From contig JALUTQ010000003.1 in assembly GCA_032718865.1 (NCBI GenBank), positions 278,001 through 342,000 on the forward strand: a stretch of 64,000 nt of DNA, read 5' to 3'. Below the pieces are notes generated by a model that was given only the letters and a program-made list of their open reading frames with translations, searched no databases and had not been told where the DNA came from. Positions 50,979-61,356 of this stretch are shown one piece after another (the stretch's first letter is position 1; every line of letters starts with the position of its first letter). This DNA is from Tilletia caries. Lineage: Eukaryota; Basidiomycota; Exobasidiomycetes; Tilletiales; Tilletiaceae. The position numbers were made by a program, and so were the translations under genes.

Positions 50979-53900
50979 TCACTGGTACTGAATCTCCATC
51001 TACAGGAGGAATCAGAGCGGGTCTAGGTCAGAATCTTGCTCATCATGGTCAGAGAGCCGCGAATGCACTCACCCTGCGTCTTGTAGCGTCCGGAAAAGGA
51101 ATGAACCGACTGAAGCTCAGAGCGAGCTCGCTCAACGTTTTCGCCTCTTCTAGCACCGCCGCCCTATAAATAAGGAATGATCTTTCAGTGAGAGCGGACG
51201 TCAAACATGGTACCATGCCTCAGAGAAAGGTGCTCACATCGCCAGCTCCGTGCCCTGCGGAATGAAGAGAGAGGATAAGCGATAAGCTCGGAGTAAGAAA
51301 GGTCCGGGACAGATTTCGCAGGCGCTCACCCTTTGCCACGCTTGCGCCAGGTACCACATGATATCGTCGACGTGCGATTCCGTCTTCTCCTTGCCTTGCG
51401 CCTCGACCACAGCGTCCCGTACCGACTCGAAGCAGGCCAATGCTCTTCGGCGGTATTCTGCTTGTGCGAACGTGCCGTCTTCAAGGAGGCACATCAGCAG
51501 GAAGCGGTGGTATCGCAGCGTTCGACTGATCGTCTTCTCATCTCTGTTCAGAAGGCCAATGAAAGATAAGCACCTTTCTACTGCGACGAGGGCATGGACA
51601 GGACTCACTCTTCAAGATTGTATCTCCGCAGCAGAAACTTGGATAGAACCGCAGAAGTCAGTGAAGATGGTCGGGGTCGCCAAGCATGATTACATGGCCG
51701 ACTCACCTCTAAGCACTGGACCTCGATTTCGACCGGGATTTCGGACTCGGCCTCCACGCTCACGGCATGAACGAGCGCCTCTGCGACCTTGAAAGGCATG
51801 GAGTCCAGCCGGCCCTCGAGACTCTGTCTCCCATGTCAGAACCCAAGGGCTTCTTGACTGTTCCAGTGAGGTGAGAAGTCTCACCTGCAAAAGTTCCTTG
51901 ACACCTGACCAATCTTGGGTCGCGACTGCCAGTTTTAGCAAAAGCATGAGCAGAGCCCACTGGAATTGGTGGCCCGGCGATCAGTACCGGTCGTCGAGAT
52001 TCACAAGATTGAGGCAAACCATACCTCCGCCTCTGCCGGTGCAGCTTCCGGATTGATAGCATGTGCCGCCTTTCGTAGCTTCTGGGCAAGCTCGACTTGC
52101 TCTTGCAGCATCTTGTACAGACTCTGTTCACAGCAGCGGGATAATAATTCAGCGAATAGTCCATTCAGTAGAGCAGGGAGAGATGCACTCACCGCCCGTT
52201 CAGAGGGGTTCTCTACGCTCGGAACGCTGAGCGCCGCAACTTCGACCGAAGCGAACTTTGCACACCAACTCGCAACCACGATGGAGCTATCAGGAGCTTC
52301 TCCCGAGAACCGATGCCGCTCTTCCATCAACTTTGGGATACAAGACACCAGATCAGCAGGTACAAGGCACAGTGCGTTCGTCGGACACTCACATCGAAAG
52401 CAACGTCAAAGAGACTGGCCGTGATGTTTGCGTCAAGAGAGTGGGATGCCAGGACTCCGGCGTTGTAAGCTAAGAAAGCGTTTCGGACAGCGTGAGTAAC
52501 CGTTCTGTTGACTTTGCGGAGATGTCGAGCTCACCATGCTTCCACAGCCATTCTGCGTGCTTGCGTGCGTCCTCGTTCGAGTCCATTTGAGTGCTCAACG
52601 CTTTCAGAGCTTGACGCAGATACACCTCAAGCTGATTGGCTTGGTGCTCGCTGGAATGAGAGGCGTGGTCAGAACGCAAGTGAGCACGTGAAGCAAGGAT
52701 ACTACTGTACTCACGTCCAAGCTCGCTCGTTGTCAGGCGGGAGGAAAATGCAAACGAGGGTCCTGCAAAGAAAGGCAATGAATATGGTGGCATGTTCCAC
52801 GAAGCGGATGGTCTCCAGCCTGTGCACTCACTTGTGCAGCGTTAGAATGTCGACCTTAGCCTCCATCTGAGAGTCGACCTTGATAGCGTCCAGCAGCGTT
52901 TCGAGGCCGACGTGGAGAACTCTTTCCATGTTCGCCTTCTGCGCCTCTTCAACAACCTGAAAGCGTAGTTTTGATCAGTAACTGATACGAGCACTGAAGC
53001 GGTCCATAATCACACGTACCTCAACAAGGACTTGAGGCTCCATGTCGGGAGCTCGCACCAACGCCTGGAACGCTCCCAAAGCCTCGTCCTCGTCGCCCAT
53101 TTGAACGGCAGCAAGGTACATGCAGAGATGCGAGGACGCATTGTTGCGATAAGGCTCGGAGCAGAGATCCAAGCATGCCTTCACAGCCTCGGGCTGGTGC
53201 AGTGCGAGGTAGCAGACCGCGATACGTCTAACAAAATGAAGGAGATAAGTATTCAGAAACAGTGGAGGCCGGGAATTGGAGGGAGTTGCTTCACTCACCT
53301 TGCACTTTTGGCAATGTTGTCGGGCATGGAAGCAAAGACCCGATGCACGGCGATCATGTGGACGTCGGCAGCGTGTTCGAACATCTCTTTTTTGTACAAA
53401 ACGTCCCCTCGGCGCCAGATCATCTGCAGGTCGCTGTCAATGGAACGGGCTTGCGATCAGAGGTAATGGCATACAACCTTGCTTACCATTTGGGCAGCAC
53501 AAACAGCATCCTGACTCAGATCGATGTCTGAGCTTTCGATGTCTGCAAACTGAAAAACGATCAGAAGGCCGCGAGTAATTACGATCAGATGGAATGCTCA
53601 CCGTCCAACAGCGAGTCGAGCTGCGACAAGGTTGATGGGTCGCTGAGCAAGAACAGAGCTCGAAGAACGACGGACGTGACATGCTGCTGCACGTCTTCTT
53701 GATCGCACTTCAGCATGGCACGGATGATGATGCGGAACCCGGTAGCGAGCATACTATGGAAGCGTGGAAGTCACGTTAGCGCATGGTCATCCGCGTTCAC
53801 GGCGATGTTACGACCTGGACTGGAAGTATCACGTACCGCTTCGGGCCGTGGGTGACGAAGTCTAGCAGTTGGGCAGTGTTTGTTTCATTGAAGGCGAGTG

Positions 53901-55968
53901 TCGAACACAGCTGCTCCAGTGCTCGAGAGATATCCGCGTCGCTGCCGTGTCGCGTTGTCACTCGGAAGCGCATGATTGCGATGTACTGGGTAAATGGTCA
54001 AAGTCAGCCCTAGGTCCTCAGCACCATATCAGACTTCCAGGTCATACCTCGACGAGCTCGCTGTTCTGCCCGCCATCAGCCTGAAGCATTTTCGATGACT
54101 CGTTCAAAGCTGCTTCTGCCGAAGCGAGTGCACTTCGCTCCGTTGCTCCAGCAATAAAGTAGGCATACGCTGCATAGATGCCATCAGCAAATGATTCTTC
54201 TCGCATACGGACCGGCATGATGCATTCTGCTCACCCAGTTGGAGCAGGGCTTTGACCTGAGAACAGTATACCAGGAGTGAGCAAGCTCTTCACATCACAT
54301 CCACCATCATCTTCTGCGACTCACCACGGGCACTCCGACCACACCGGCCCGCTCTTGGAGCGTAATGCCCTTTTGCAGCCACTTAACCGCAATTTTACAT
54401 TGTCCAATCTCCGTCTCGCCCAGACCAGCTCCTTCTCCTTCGGTTTGGACTTGCTCAGGTAGCTGTAGGAGGAAATGCTGTCCGAGCTGGAAACACCGCC
54501 TCCAGATGGGCTCTGCCTAATCAGATTCGGACACGAATGAGTCAATAGCGGGATGGACAACAAGCTGTGACCGTCGACTTGCCTTCGCGATGGTCACGTC
54601 CGAAGGAGACAGCTCATCTGTGATGCCAGATGCGAGGTGAGCGGCCGCCTTGCTAACCTCCCCGTTCATCAATCCTCACCAAGAAGCTTGGACAGATGAC
54701 TATCTCCACTTTCGTAGCGACCTGATGCGAAGTCCTATTGACGAAGCAGACGTCAGTCAGGAACTGCATGTCATCCATGCGGATTCCATGCTCACGACGT
54801 CAAAGCAAGCGCATGCAAAGGCTCGTCGAACGTCTTCCAGCTGAGAGACAAGCTTCCTATTAGAAGGGTTCTCTTCAGTCCTCGGAAGGAAGTCCAAAAG
54901 CTGCGTGACTCGGGAAAGCGGAAAGCCTGCGTCAGAAAATGATAGATATCCAGCATAAATGCCTCACGAACCTCCTTGGCGCGAGACAGCGGTCCCTCAA
55001 ATTCATGTTTGGTAGTGGCTGCAAGAGCAAGAGTGTATGAGTGCGGTGGCCGGTCATTCTTCGGGAAGCTCCGCGTACACATACAGCTCAACAGACTGAG
55101 CAGGCTGGAGTACGCCATGATGAGCCTGACAGCGGCTGCGGAAGGAAGTCGTAATCCAGTAAGAATCGCCGAAAATGAATGCCTGAGGACACCTTTTGAC
55201 ATACCATCCGTGTCGAGGCTGACACTTGATCCTGCATCGAGCATAGACACCGCCGTCGATCGGACTGCATGTATTCCAAAAGCAATGTAGATTGGTGAGC
55301 GTACGCGTACAATTCGAATGGTGCACCAGCCATTCACCATCGGCTATAAAGTTGTCTGCTCCGGCATCCCCTTCGCTGAGGTGTCGAAGCGTAATCGATG
55401 CATTCCACAGTCGGACTCCTGCGAAAGGGACAGGGAGGTTTCAGTCCGCATATACTCGCAAGCAACACATCTAACGGAAGCTCACCTTGTTCGTCAAGAA
55501 TGTCGGCGGTCTTCTGATCGATTCCACCTCGGAGGCCGGTCGCTGTCTTGGTCAGCTCCGCGAGTGCTGAGCGCACAATGTTGTTCGACTGATGTTCGAG
55601 CGACAGCTTGTCCTTGACGCATTCGAACAAAGCTGGAAGAGAGGTTTGGGCAGCGGGCAGAAGGGAAGGGGGGGAAAGAATGAAAGATGCATTAGTACCT
55701 AAGTCGACCTGTTCTTCTGCGCTGGAAGAGAAGAAAATGCTGCAATTGGAAGGAAATCTGGCTGGGGGAACTGCAACGTGAGAGGAGTGCCTACCCTGGA
55801 CTTTGGCAAGAGCGTCATGCTCTGCTGCGTTTGGGCGATCAACATTCATCATCGCGGGCAAAATCTCTGCAAAAGGAAGCAGCCAATCTCTTCAAAAATG
55901 GGTCAGCTATGACAAGGAGGGGCGGCGGGTAACACCTGCGGGAAGAGATCAGAGATGGTTGTGCTCAT
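50979..55968 (-). CDS. ZIP4/SPO22-like meiotic TPR protein (many small exons)
   Basis: A chain of about two dozen short exons (mostly 60-200 nt) and short introns runs from ATG 55968 to a TGA at 50979-50981. ZIP4/SPO22/TEX11 proteins are long helical TPR-type scaffolds of the meiotic ZMM complex that promote crossovers and synaptonemal complex assembly. Blocks read after splicing include a start MSTTISDLFPQ, then KTADILDEQGVRLWNASITL (the LWN motif typical of this family), RLIMAYSSLLSLLS, QLEDVRRAFACACFDV, DARKHAEWLWKHGELDISAK, RIAVCYLALHQPEAVKACLD, MDSNEDARKHAEWLWKHGEL, VDDIMWYLAQAWQRGTELAM and LEEAKTLSELALSFSRFIPF, ending MEIQYQ. The family call rests on LWN, the helical repeat texture and the C-terminal WxxAxAxxxG block. 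Other TPR proteins are possible. Exact boundaries of several exons are uncertain. The pairing with CSM1 supports a meiotic role. Confidence 0.62.
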
Positions 55969-56154
55969 GCTGATGGGGACGGGCGCGAGTCTCGAGGCGT
56001 GTTCCAAAAAAGTCACGTGAGTGTGTTGTTCTCGAGACGCGTCTCTCAAAAATCGCGTCCAACGCGCCTCGGGGACCAGGTGTTGTTCTCTATCGCCGTT
56101 CCCGCCCACGACAACAACCCACTACTTCCATATTTGTTTCCCTCCGCCCTCAGC
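55969..56154. promoter_or_regulatory. Shared divergent promoter, ZIP4-like/CSM1
   Basis: 186 bp only. It contains CACGTG (56014-56019), ACGCGT (56037-56042) and two further CGCG-containing sites (ATCGCGTCC, AACGCGCC) near 56052-56067. Confidence 0.6.
56037..56042. promoter_or_regulatory. MCB-type ACGCGT box
   Basis: ACGCGT inside CTCGAGACGCGTCTC, between two meiosis/chromosome genes. In yeasts MBF uses this site for S-phase and premeiotic genes. Confidence 0.45.
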
Positions 56155-57542
56155 ATGCCAAAAGCCAGCTCATCTCAGCCGGTGTCTGGATCATCGAAGT
56201 CCAGCTCGTCGAAGAAGACGTCGGAGGACAAGGAGAATCGCGCGGCGGGCAAGCAGGATGCCCAGCAGCACTCTGTTGGCGATGCGGCAGGGGAGGTCGA
56301 GCGGCTGACGAGCAAGATCAAGCTCCTTGAAGGTCATTTAGCTGATGTGAGTACTCTCTGTTGACTTCACGCACTCGCCGTCTTTGTGAGGGGCTGGCTG
56401 ATCGTTTCCTTTCTCCTGTTGTCCTGGATGTAACAGATGGAAGCGGAGCGCGAAGGAGACGTCAAGCATTTCGAGGAGCTCCAAGGTTTGCGGAATAAAA
56501 AGATGGAGCAACAGCTGGAGAGGGTGAAGGAGAAGGCGATGGGGAAGCATCAATGTGAGTGCTTGCATGACTCTTCAAGCTGGTAGCATGGGATGTGTGC
56601 ACTGACACGTATTTGTCGATGAACGTAGTACAAGAAAAGCTAATCAGCACACTCAAGGAGCGCGTCAAAGCTCTCGAAGCAACGATTACCTCCCTGGCAG
56701 CGGCGCCCTCCAATGGCGAAGGCAGCGCGGGGAGCGCATCGACCGTGCGGAATGTGGGGACGTCCGCATCTGCTCAAGCTAGCAATCGGGACGAGGGCAC
56801 GTCGGAAATGGCAGCCGAGCTGAAGAAATTGCGGGAAAGCATGGCAAGGAGGGAGCAAGAGTGGGAGCTAGAGCGGAGCAGCTTAAAAGATCAAGGTGAG
56901 TTCCTACGCGAACCCAAACAAAGGTCTGATTGCGGGACCCTAAACACTTTTTATTTTCCTTCAGTGCGACAACTGGAGAGAGAGAACAAGGCGGAGAGAG
57001 AAGCGTCGAAGGCGGCGCTTCAGAAGACGAATGGCACACATCAAGCTGTCAAGGAGCCTGCTGGGAACCCGCTCAATGAGGGTACGGACAAGATTCGAGC
57101 GTTGTACGAGGATCTCACGGGGCTTACTATCAGCTCTGTGGAGACGTATGACTCTCGGAATGGGTACCGCAGGTTCCGAGGAGTCTTCGCGAATCAGGGA
57201 TATCATCGTGAGTTCCCATCTTCTCTCTCTCGATATTCAACAACTTGCCAGCCGTATCTAACGTCTTGATCTTCCTTTTCCTCCACAGATCTCCAACTGT
57301 GCCTCGAGGAGTCCGCATCGGAAGTACCACCCTCGACCGCGGAGAAATCATCCCGGAAGCCAGCCATGGCCCCACGGAAGCGACAGGAACTCGTGTACAT
57401 TCCTCAGATCCAGGACGACCGCGACGCCGAGTTGCTCAAGGCGGGGACGTTGCCTGCCTTCTTCTTGGGACAGATACGGTTCGATCGGAGCTCGGGCGTC
57501 AAGTTTCTTGATAAACTCCATCGCGGGCTCGAGAGGAAGTAG
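56155..57542 (+). CDS. CSM1: Monopolin complex subunit Csm1/Pcs1
   Basis: 357 aa from five exons: 56155-56346, 56437-56554, 56629-56895, 56965-57207 and 57289-57542 (sum 1074 nt). Csm1/Pcs1 is a kinetochore protein that clamps sister kinetochores in meiosis I and prevents merotelic attachment in fission yeast. The N-terminus is a Ser/Lys-rich tail. A long coiled-coil runs from about residue 45 to 240 (GEVERLTSKIKLLEGHLAD, KMEQQLERVKEKAMGKHQ, KLISTLKERVKALEATITSL, VRQLERENKAEREASKAALQ), broken by a Ser/Gly linker. The C-terminal globular domain is marked by KIRALYEDLTGLTISSVETY, GYRRFRGVFANQGYHHLQLC and ending GTLPAFFLGQIRFDRSSGVK with KFLDKLHRGLE. The order coiled-coil then RWD-like domain is that of Csm1. 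Confidence 0.88.
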
Positions 57543-57930
57543 CCTTTTTCACGCTGCGAGCCAGACCGGGCGTCTGGGCTTGTCTACCTGCCTTAGTCTC
57601 CATCCCGTCTTCCTGTTCTCTCTCTATGTATGTATACTATGTACTGTGCTGCCCCCTTATCCCCCCCCCGCCCATCGGCCCATACCGGCGCGTCTTGCAT
57701 GGAACGCGTTCGTGTTGTGGTCACGTGGCCGCGCTGTGCACGTGGTTCAATATGCACAGACCCCGCGCCTGAAATTTGCCGCTCTAAAACGACGCCGGCC
57801 GTTGCCACATGCAAGAAAGAAAAAAAGAAGGCCTTGCCCTGGCACGCTTTCTTCCAGCCCACCCCCGCCTACCGCCTGACTGCCACCTCCACGAAACACC
57901 TTTGCACGTCTTTTCCTCACGAACTTCAAT
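57543..57930 (+). promoter_or_regulatory. TCTP promoter region
   Basis: 388 bp with two CACGTG palindromes (57722-57727 and 57739-57744) about 190-210 bp before the ATG, and a C-run at 57661-57668. Confidence 0.5.
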
Positions 57931-59025
57931 ATGCTTGTGAGTACGAGCGGTGCGGTGCTGCGCTGCGCAAATCTTCAGTCCAGGCGGACGTTGGACGACG
58001 AGCTCGGAACGCCCGAGTGAGGTGGACGGGAGGATTAAAAAGCGCGCGCGCGCGCGCGCGGGGTTTGGAAGGCCGGTCACGATTGGGATAGAGAGGCTGA
58101 CAACCTGCTTCCTCTGCTTTCTGTTTGATCTCAGGTTTACACCGACCTTATCACCGGCGACGAGATGGGTGAGTACTTGAGAAAGCGCGCTTCTCCGGAA
58201 AATTCAGCTACAACGGCTACTGATGACCTTCTCCCCTCGTTTTGTAAATGTGTTGCTTCCTGTAGCCTCCGACTCGTTCGACCTGTAAGTCTTGTCGCGT
58301 CGGTATGCGCGCGCGCCGGCGCCCCCAACTCACCTCGGTTCTCCTTCCCTTTGCTCGACGCGCCCCTCCCTTTACAGTAAGCTCGTCGACGACATCGTCT
58401 TCGAGGTCGACTCCCAGCTGATCACCCTCAAAGAGGGCGAAGTCGACATCGGCGGCAACCCCTCGGCCGAAGAGGCCGACGAAGGCGTCGAAGACGGCTC
58501 GAAGACGGTGAACAACTTCGGCAACGCGTTCTCGCTCCAACCAACCTCGTTCGACAAGAAGACGTACCTGACGTACTTGAAGGGGTACATGAAGGAGATC
58601 AAGAGCAAGCTGCCGGAGGACAGGGTGCCCGCGTTTGAGAAGGGGGCTGCGGCTTTTGCGAAGAAGGTGGTGGCTAACTTTAAGGACTACGAGTTCTTCA
58701 CTGGCGAGTCGATGAACCCTGACGGGTGAGTGATTCTGCGTCGAACTTCGGGGGTCGGCGCGTGGGCCGTTTTGGCGTCGCGACCACTCTTTTTCATGTC
58801 CGGGGGCGGTGATTTGCTGAATCCTCCTTTCCCTCTTTCTTATCTACAGCATGGTCGCCATGCTCAACTACCGGGAGGACGGTGTCACTCCCTACTGGTG
58901 AGTGCCTAGAATCGCGAGAACCCAGACCCCCCCGGTCTGATCTGCGACCTTTGGACTAACTCAACGCTCCCTTGTCTCCATTCAGGATCCTCTGGAAGGA
59001 CGGGCTCAAGGTGACCAAGGTCTAA
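57931..59025 (+). CDS. TMA19: Translationally controlled tumour protein homologue
   Basis: 164 aa from six exons: 57931-57936, 58135-58168, 58266-58284, 58378-58725, 58850-58897 and 58986-59025 (sum 495 nt). TCTP is a small cytosolic protein associated with ribosomes and with growth and stress control. Motifs: MLVYTDLITGDEMASDSFDL at the start, DIVFEVDSQLITLKEGEVDI, GGNPSAEEADEG (TCTP1 region), YLTYLKGYMKEIKSKLPEDR, FKDYEFFTGESMNPDGMVAM and LNYREDGVTPYWILWKDGLK at the end. The length matches the family (about 167-172 aa). The first coding exon is only ATGCTT, followed by a 198-nt intron containing an alternating GC tract. Exon 3 has 19 nt. The last exon encodes the conserved ILWKDGLKVTKV. Confidence 0.95.
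58042..58060. repeat. Alternating GC dinucleotide tract in TCTP intron 1
   Basis: About nine GC repeats without interruption; a potential Z-DNA former located inside the first intron. Confidence 0.8.
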
Positions 59026-59794
59026 ACGACCCAATCCCAACCACCGGGGTTCATCTCCTCGCCGTCTTCCCTTTCCCCCTGCGCGGCCGCAATCGTAGCC
59101 TCCCCTGTCAACTTCGGGAGCGGCCCCTCCCTACCCGAGGCCTCATTTCGTCTCCCCAGTCTTATCCACCCATGTACTTGCTCCCTCCCACACCTCCTCT
59201 CCAACCTTACAACCCTCGCATTCAAAAAGTGGGAACCAGGCGGAGAACCCCCGCCTGACGACACCATTTCAATTCCGATTGACTTTCTACACATCCATCA
59301 TTTCGACCTGGCCGAGCCCACAATCCAGAAGAGTCTGCACTTTTGGGGCAGGGGAGGTTCTCTTTGCATTGCAACTCAGAAATGGGATTGGGGAGGGAAG
59401 GGGTGGGGAAGAGCGGATTGAACCACCCTTCCTTTGAGAAAGAAAAGACATGGGATGGAAAAAAAAACGCGAAGGGAGCCGAAAGAAAAGGAAGGGAAAT
59501 TTGAAAGGGTATGGCACCGAACAAGGAGGGAAGGAAGGGAGAAGTGATGTTGGGTCCGCGGTCCGCGGATGAAGGCTAGTTCTTTTCTTTTTTGGCTTGA
59601 CGTAAATAGCAAGGGCAAGCTGCGGCTTTGATGTGGGGATCTCTACAGACGAATGGATGGAGAGATTCGAGCGCGGAGACGGAACGGCGGGAACGGGGGA
59701 GCCCCTTCTGGGCCCATCAAGCACATTGGGACGACTGTGTGCCATGGATGCGAAAAGATATTGCCTTGCAATGAGCCCTTGGGAACGGATCCGT
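59026..59794. other. Convergent intergenic spacer
   Basis: 769 bp between TCTP and the HMG-box gene. Purine-rich on the plus strand around 59400-59560; ORFs there look like shadows of composition. Confidence 0.55.
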
Positions 59795-61096
59795 TTACTG
59801 GGGGGTGTTTCGCAACTCGTACGCCTTGACGGCGACGTGGTAGTTCTCGTTGTCGCGCTTGAACCGGTCCTCGTATGGCTGAAAAGCAGAAGACAGAGTC
59901 AAAGGGGTTAAGATAGTTGTCAATACCAGCCAGAGATGAGCGAGAAATGCGGCCAAAAACACACCTGCTTGGTCTCAGCACTGAACGAGTTCCACTCCTT
60001 CGCAGCATCCTTCGCCAGCTGGTTCTGGGCCGCCTTGACACTGTCATGAGCCGCAAGGACAGTCTCGTAGTGCCTGATCCGGTAGTCGCCCATGAAGTGG
60101 AAGAAGGGCGAGATGGGCCGCTTGGGCTTGAGCGGGTCGCGCAGGGCCAGACTGCGTCGCTTGGTGGGCACCTTGAGGGAGGCATCGCCCGCTTCGCTCT
60201 TCTTGAGGGCCGCTTGACGACGACGGTTCAGGTAGCGCTCGTACTCGTTCTGGCGCTGGATGTCGTCTGGGGTCAGGGAGGCCTTCCAGGTCTCGAGCTC
60301 GGCGGGGTAGGTCTCCTTTGCGGCTGCGGCTGCATCCAGGTATTTCTGTGGACAGATTTGGGGAGGGTACGGAGATGTCAGATAAAGAAGGACACGCCAG
60401 AGCGGAGGGGTTGGATGGACGGCGTACCTGCTTGTCTGCTTGAGGAAGCGACTTCCATTGATTGGCGATTCCGCGCAAGAGGTCTTGGGGCGCTTTGCTC
60501 CCGGTTTGTTCCCTGACCTCTGGGTTGCTGAAGTGGTCCTTCATGAAGAGGATGTATGCGGGGAGCAGCCTGGGTCTTGTCTCTTGTGGGAGGGGCACTG
60601 TTGATGGTGGGGGAGGGGAAGACGGATCAGAATGAGCGAGGAGGCGCTTGTGACGCGATAAGGCAGAGAGGGAGAGAGAGAACATACCCGGCTTGCCATC
60701 GGCATCGAGTCGTACCCATGGCTTTGGTGCGGGAGCCTTCTTAGGAGCGGCCTTCTTCTTAGGAGCCGCTGCTTTCTTCTTGGGAGCAGCCTTCTTCTTG
60801 GGGGCAGCCTTCTTCTTCTTCGCAGCGGCTGCGGTCTTCTTAGCAGCGGCGGCCTTCTTGGTAGCAGCAGGCTTTGATTTTGCGGATGTGGCCGTCTTCT
60901 TGGTAGTTGCGGATGGGGACGCTGCGGGTGCCTTCTTCTTGGGGGCAGTTGCTGCTGCTGCTGCTGCTGCTGCGGTGGAAGCGAGACGGGCTGTCGCTGA
61001 TGCGCGTGCGGCGAGGAGGGCTGCTGCTGGGAGGCGCGTGGATGAGCCGGCGATGCTGAGAGCGGCAAAGCGCGACAGCATGGCGAGCGACGGCAT
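59795..61096 (-). CDS. Mitochondrial double HMG-box DNA-packaging protein with Lys/Ala-rich linker
   Basis: 347 aa from four exons: 61096-60688, 60597-60428, 60345-59965 and 59878-59795 (sum 1044 nt). The N-terminus (MLSRFAALSIAGSS, RLPAAALLAARASATARLAS) is a basic amphipathic mitochondrial presequence. It is followed by an alanine run and a long Lys/Ala/Pro stretch with PKKKAAPKKKAAAPKKK repeats like a histone H1 tail. Two HMG boxes follow: box A RLLPAYILFMKDHFSNPEVR with ANQWKSLPQADKQKYLDAAA, and box B KPKRPISPFFHFMGDYRIRH with AKEWNSFSAETKQPYEDRFK. This resembles Abf2/TFAM-type proteins that coat mitochondrial DNA. A second in-frame ATG (MLSRF) lies five codons into the ORF and may be the real start. 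A nuclear architectural HMG protein is the alternative, but the presequence argues against it. Confidence 0.82.
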
Positions 61097-61356
61097 TCAG
61101 GTAAACACGCGCTTGGGGTCGGGATGGTCGCGTATGGGAAGTGGGAAGGGAAGGGCAAGGGCAAGGGAGTCACTCAGTCAGTGCGAAGTGCGAGCGAGTG
61201 GAGAGTGAGACAGTCGCGCTCGCGTCACGCTTGGGGAACCGTGTCACGTGATTGTCCGTCACGTGCTTACATAATCACCACCACCACCACCACTCGCCTG
61301 AAATTTTTGCCAGAACCCAGAGTCAGTCAGTCAACACAACACAGGTCAAGGCAGCG
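61097..61356. promoter_or_regulatory. Shared divergent promoter, HMG-box gene/RRP1
   Basis: 260 bp with two CACGTG palindromes (61245-61250 and 61260-61265) about 100 bp before RRP1. Confidence 0.6.

Noticed and set aside
60541..61173. 210-aa proline/arginine-rich ORF overlapping the HMG-box gene
   Set aside because: Out-of-frame shadow of the Lys/Ala-rich linker.
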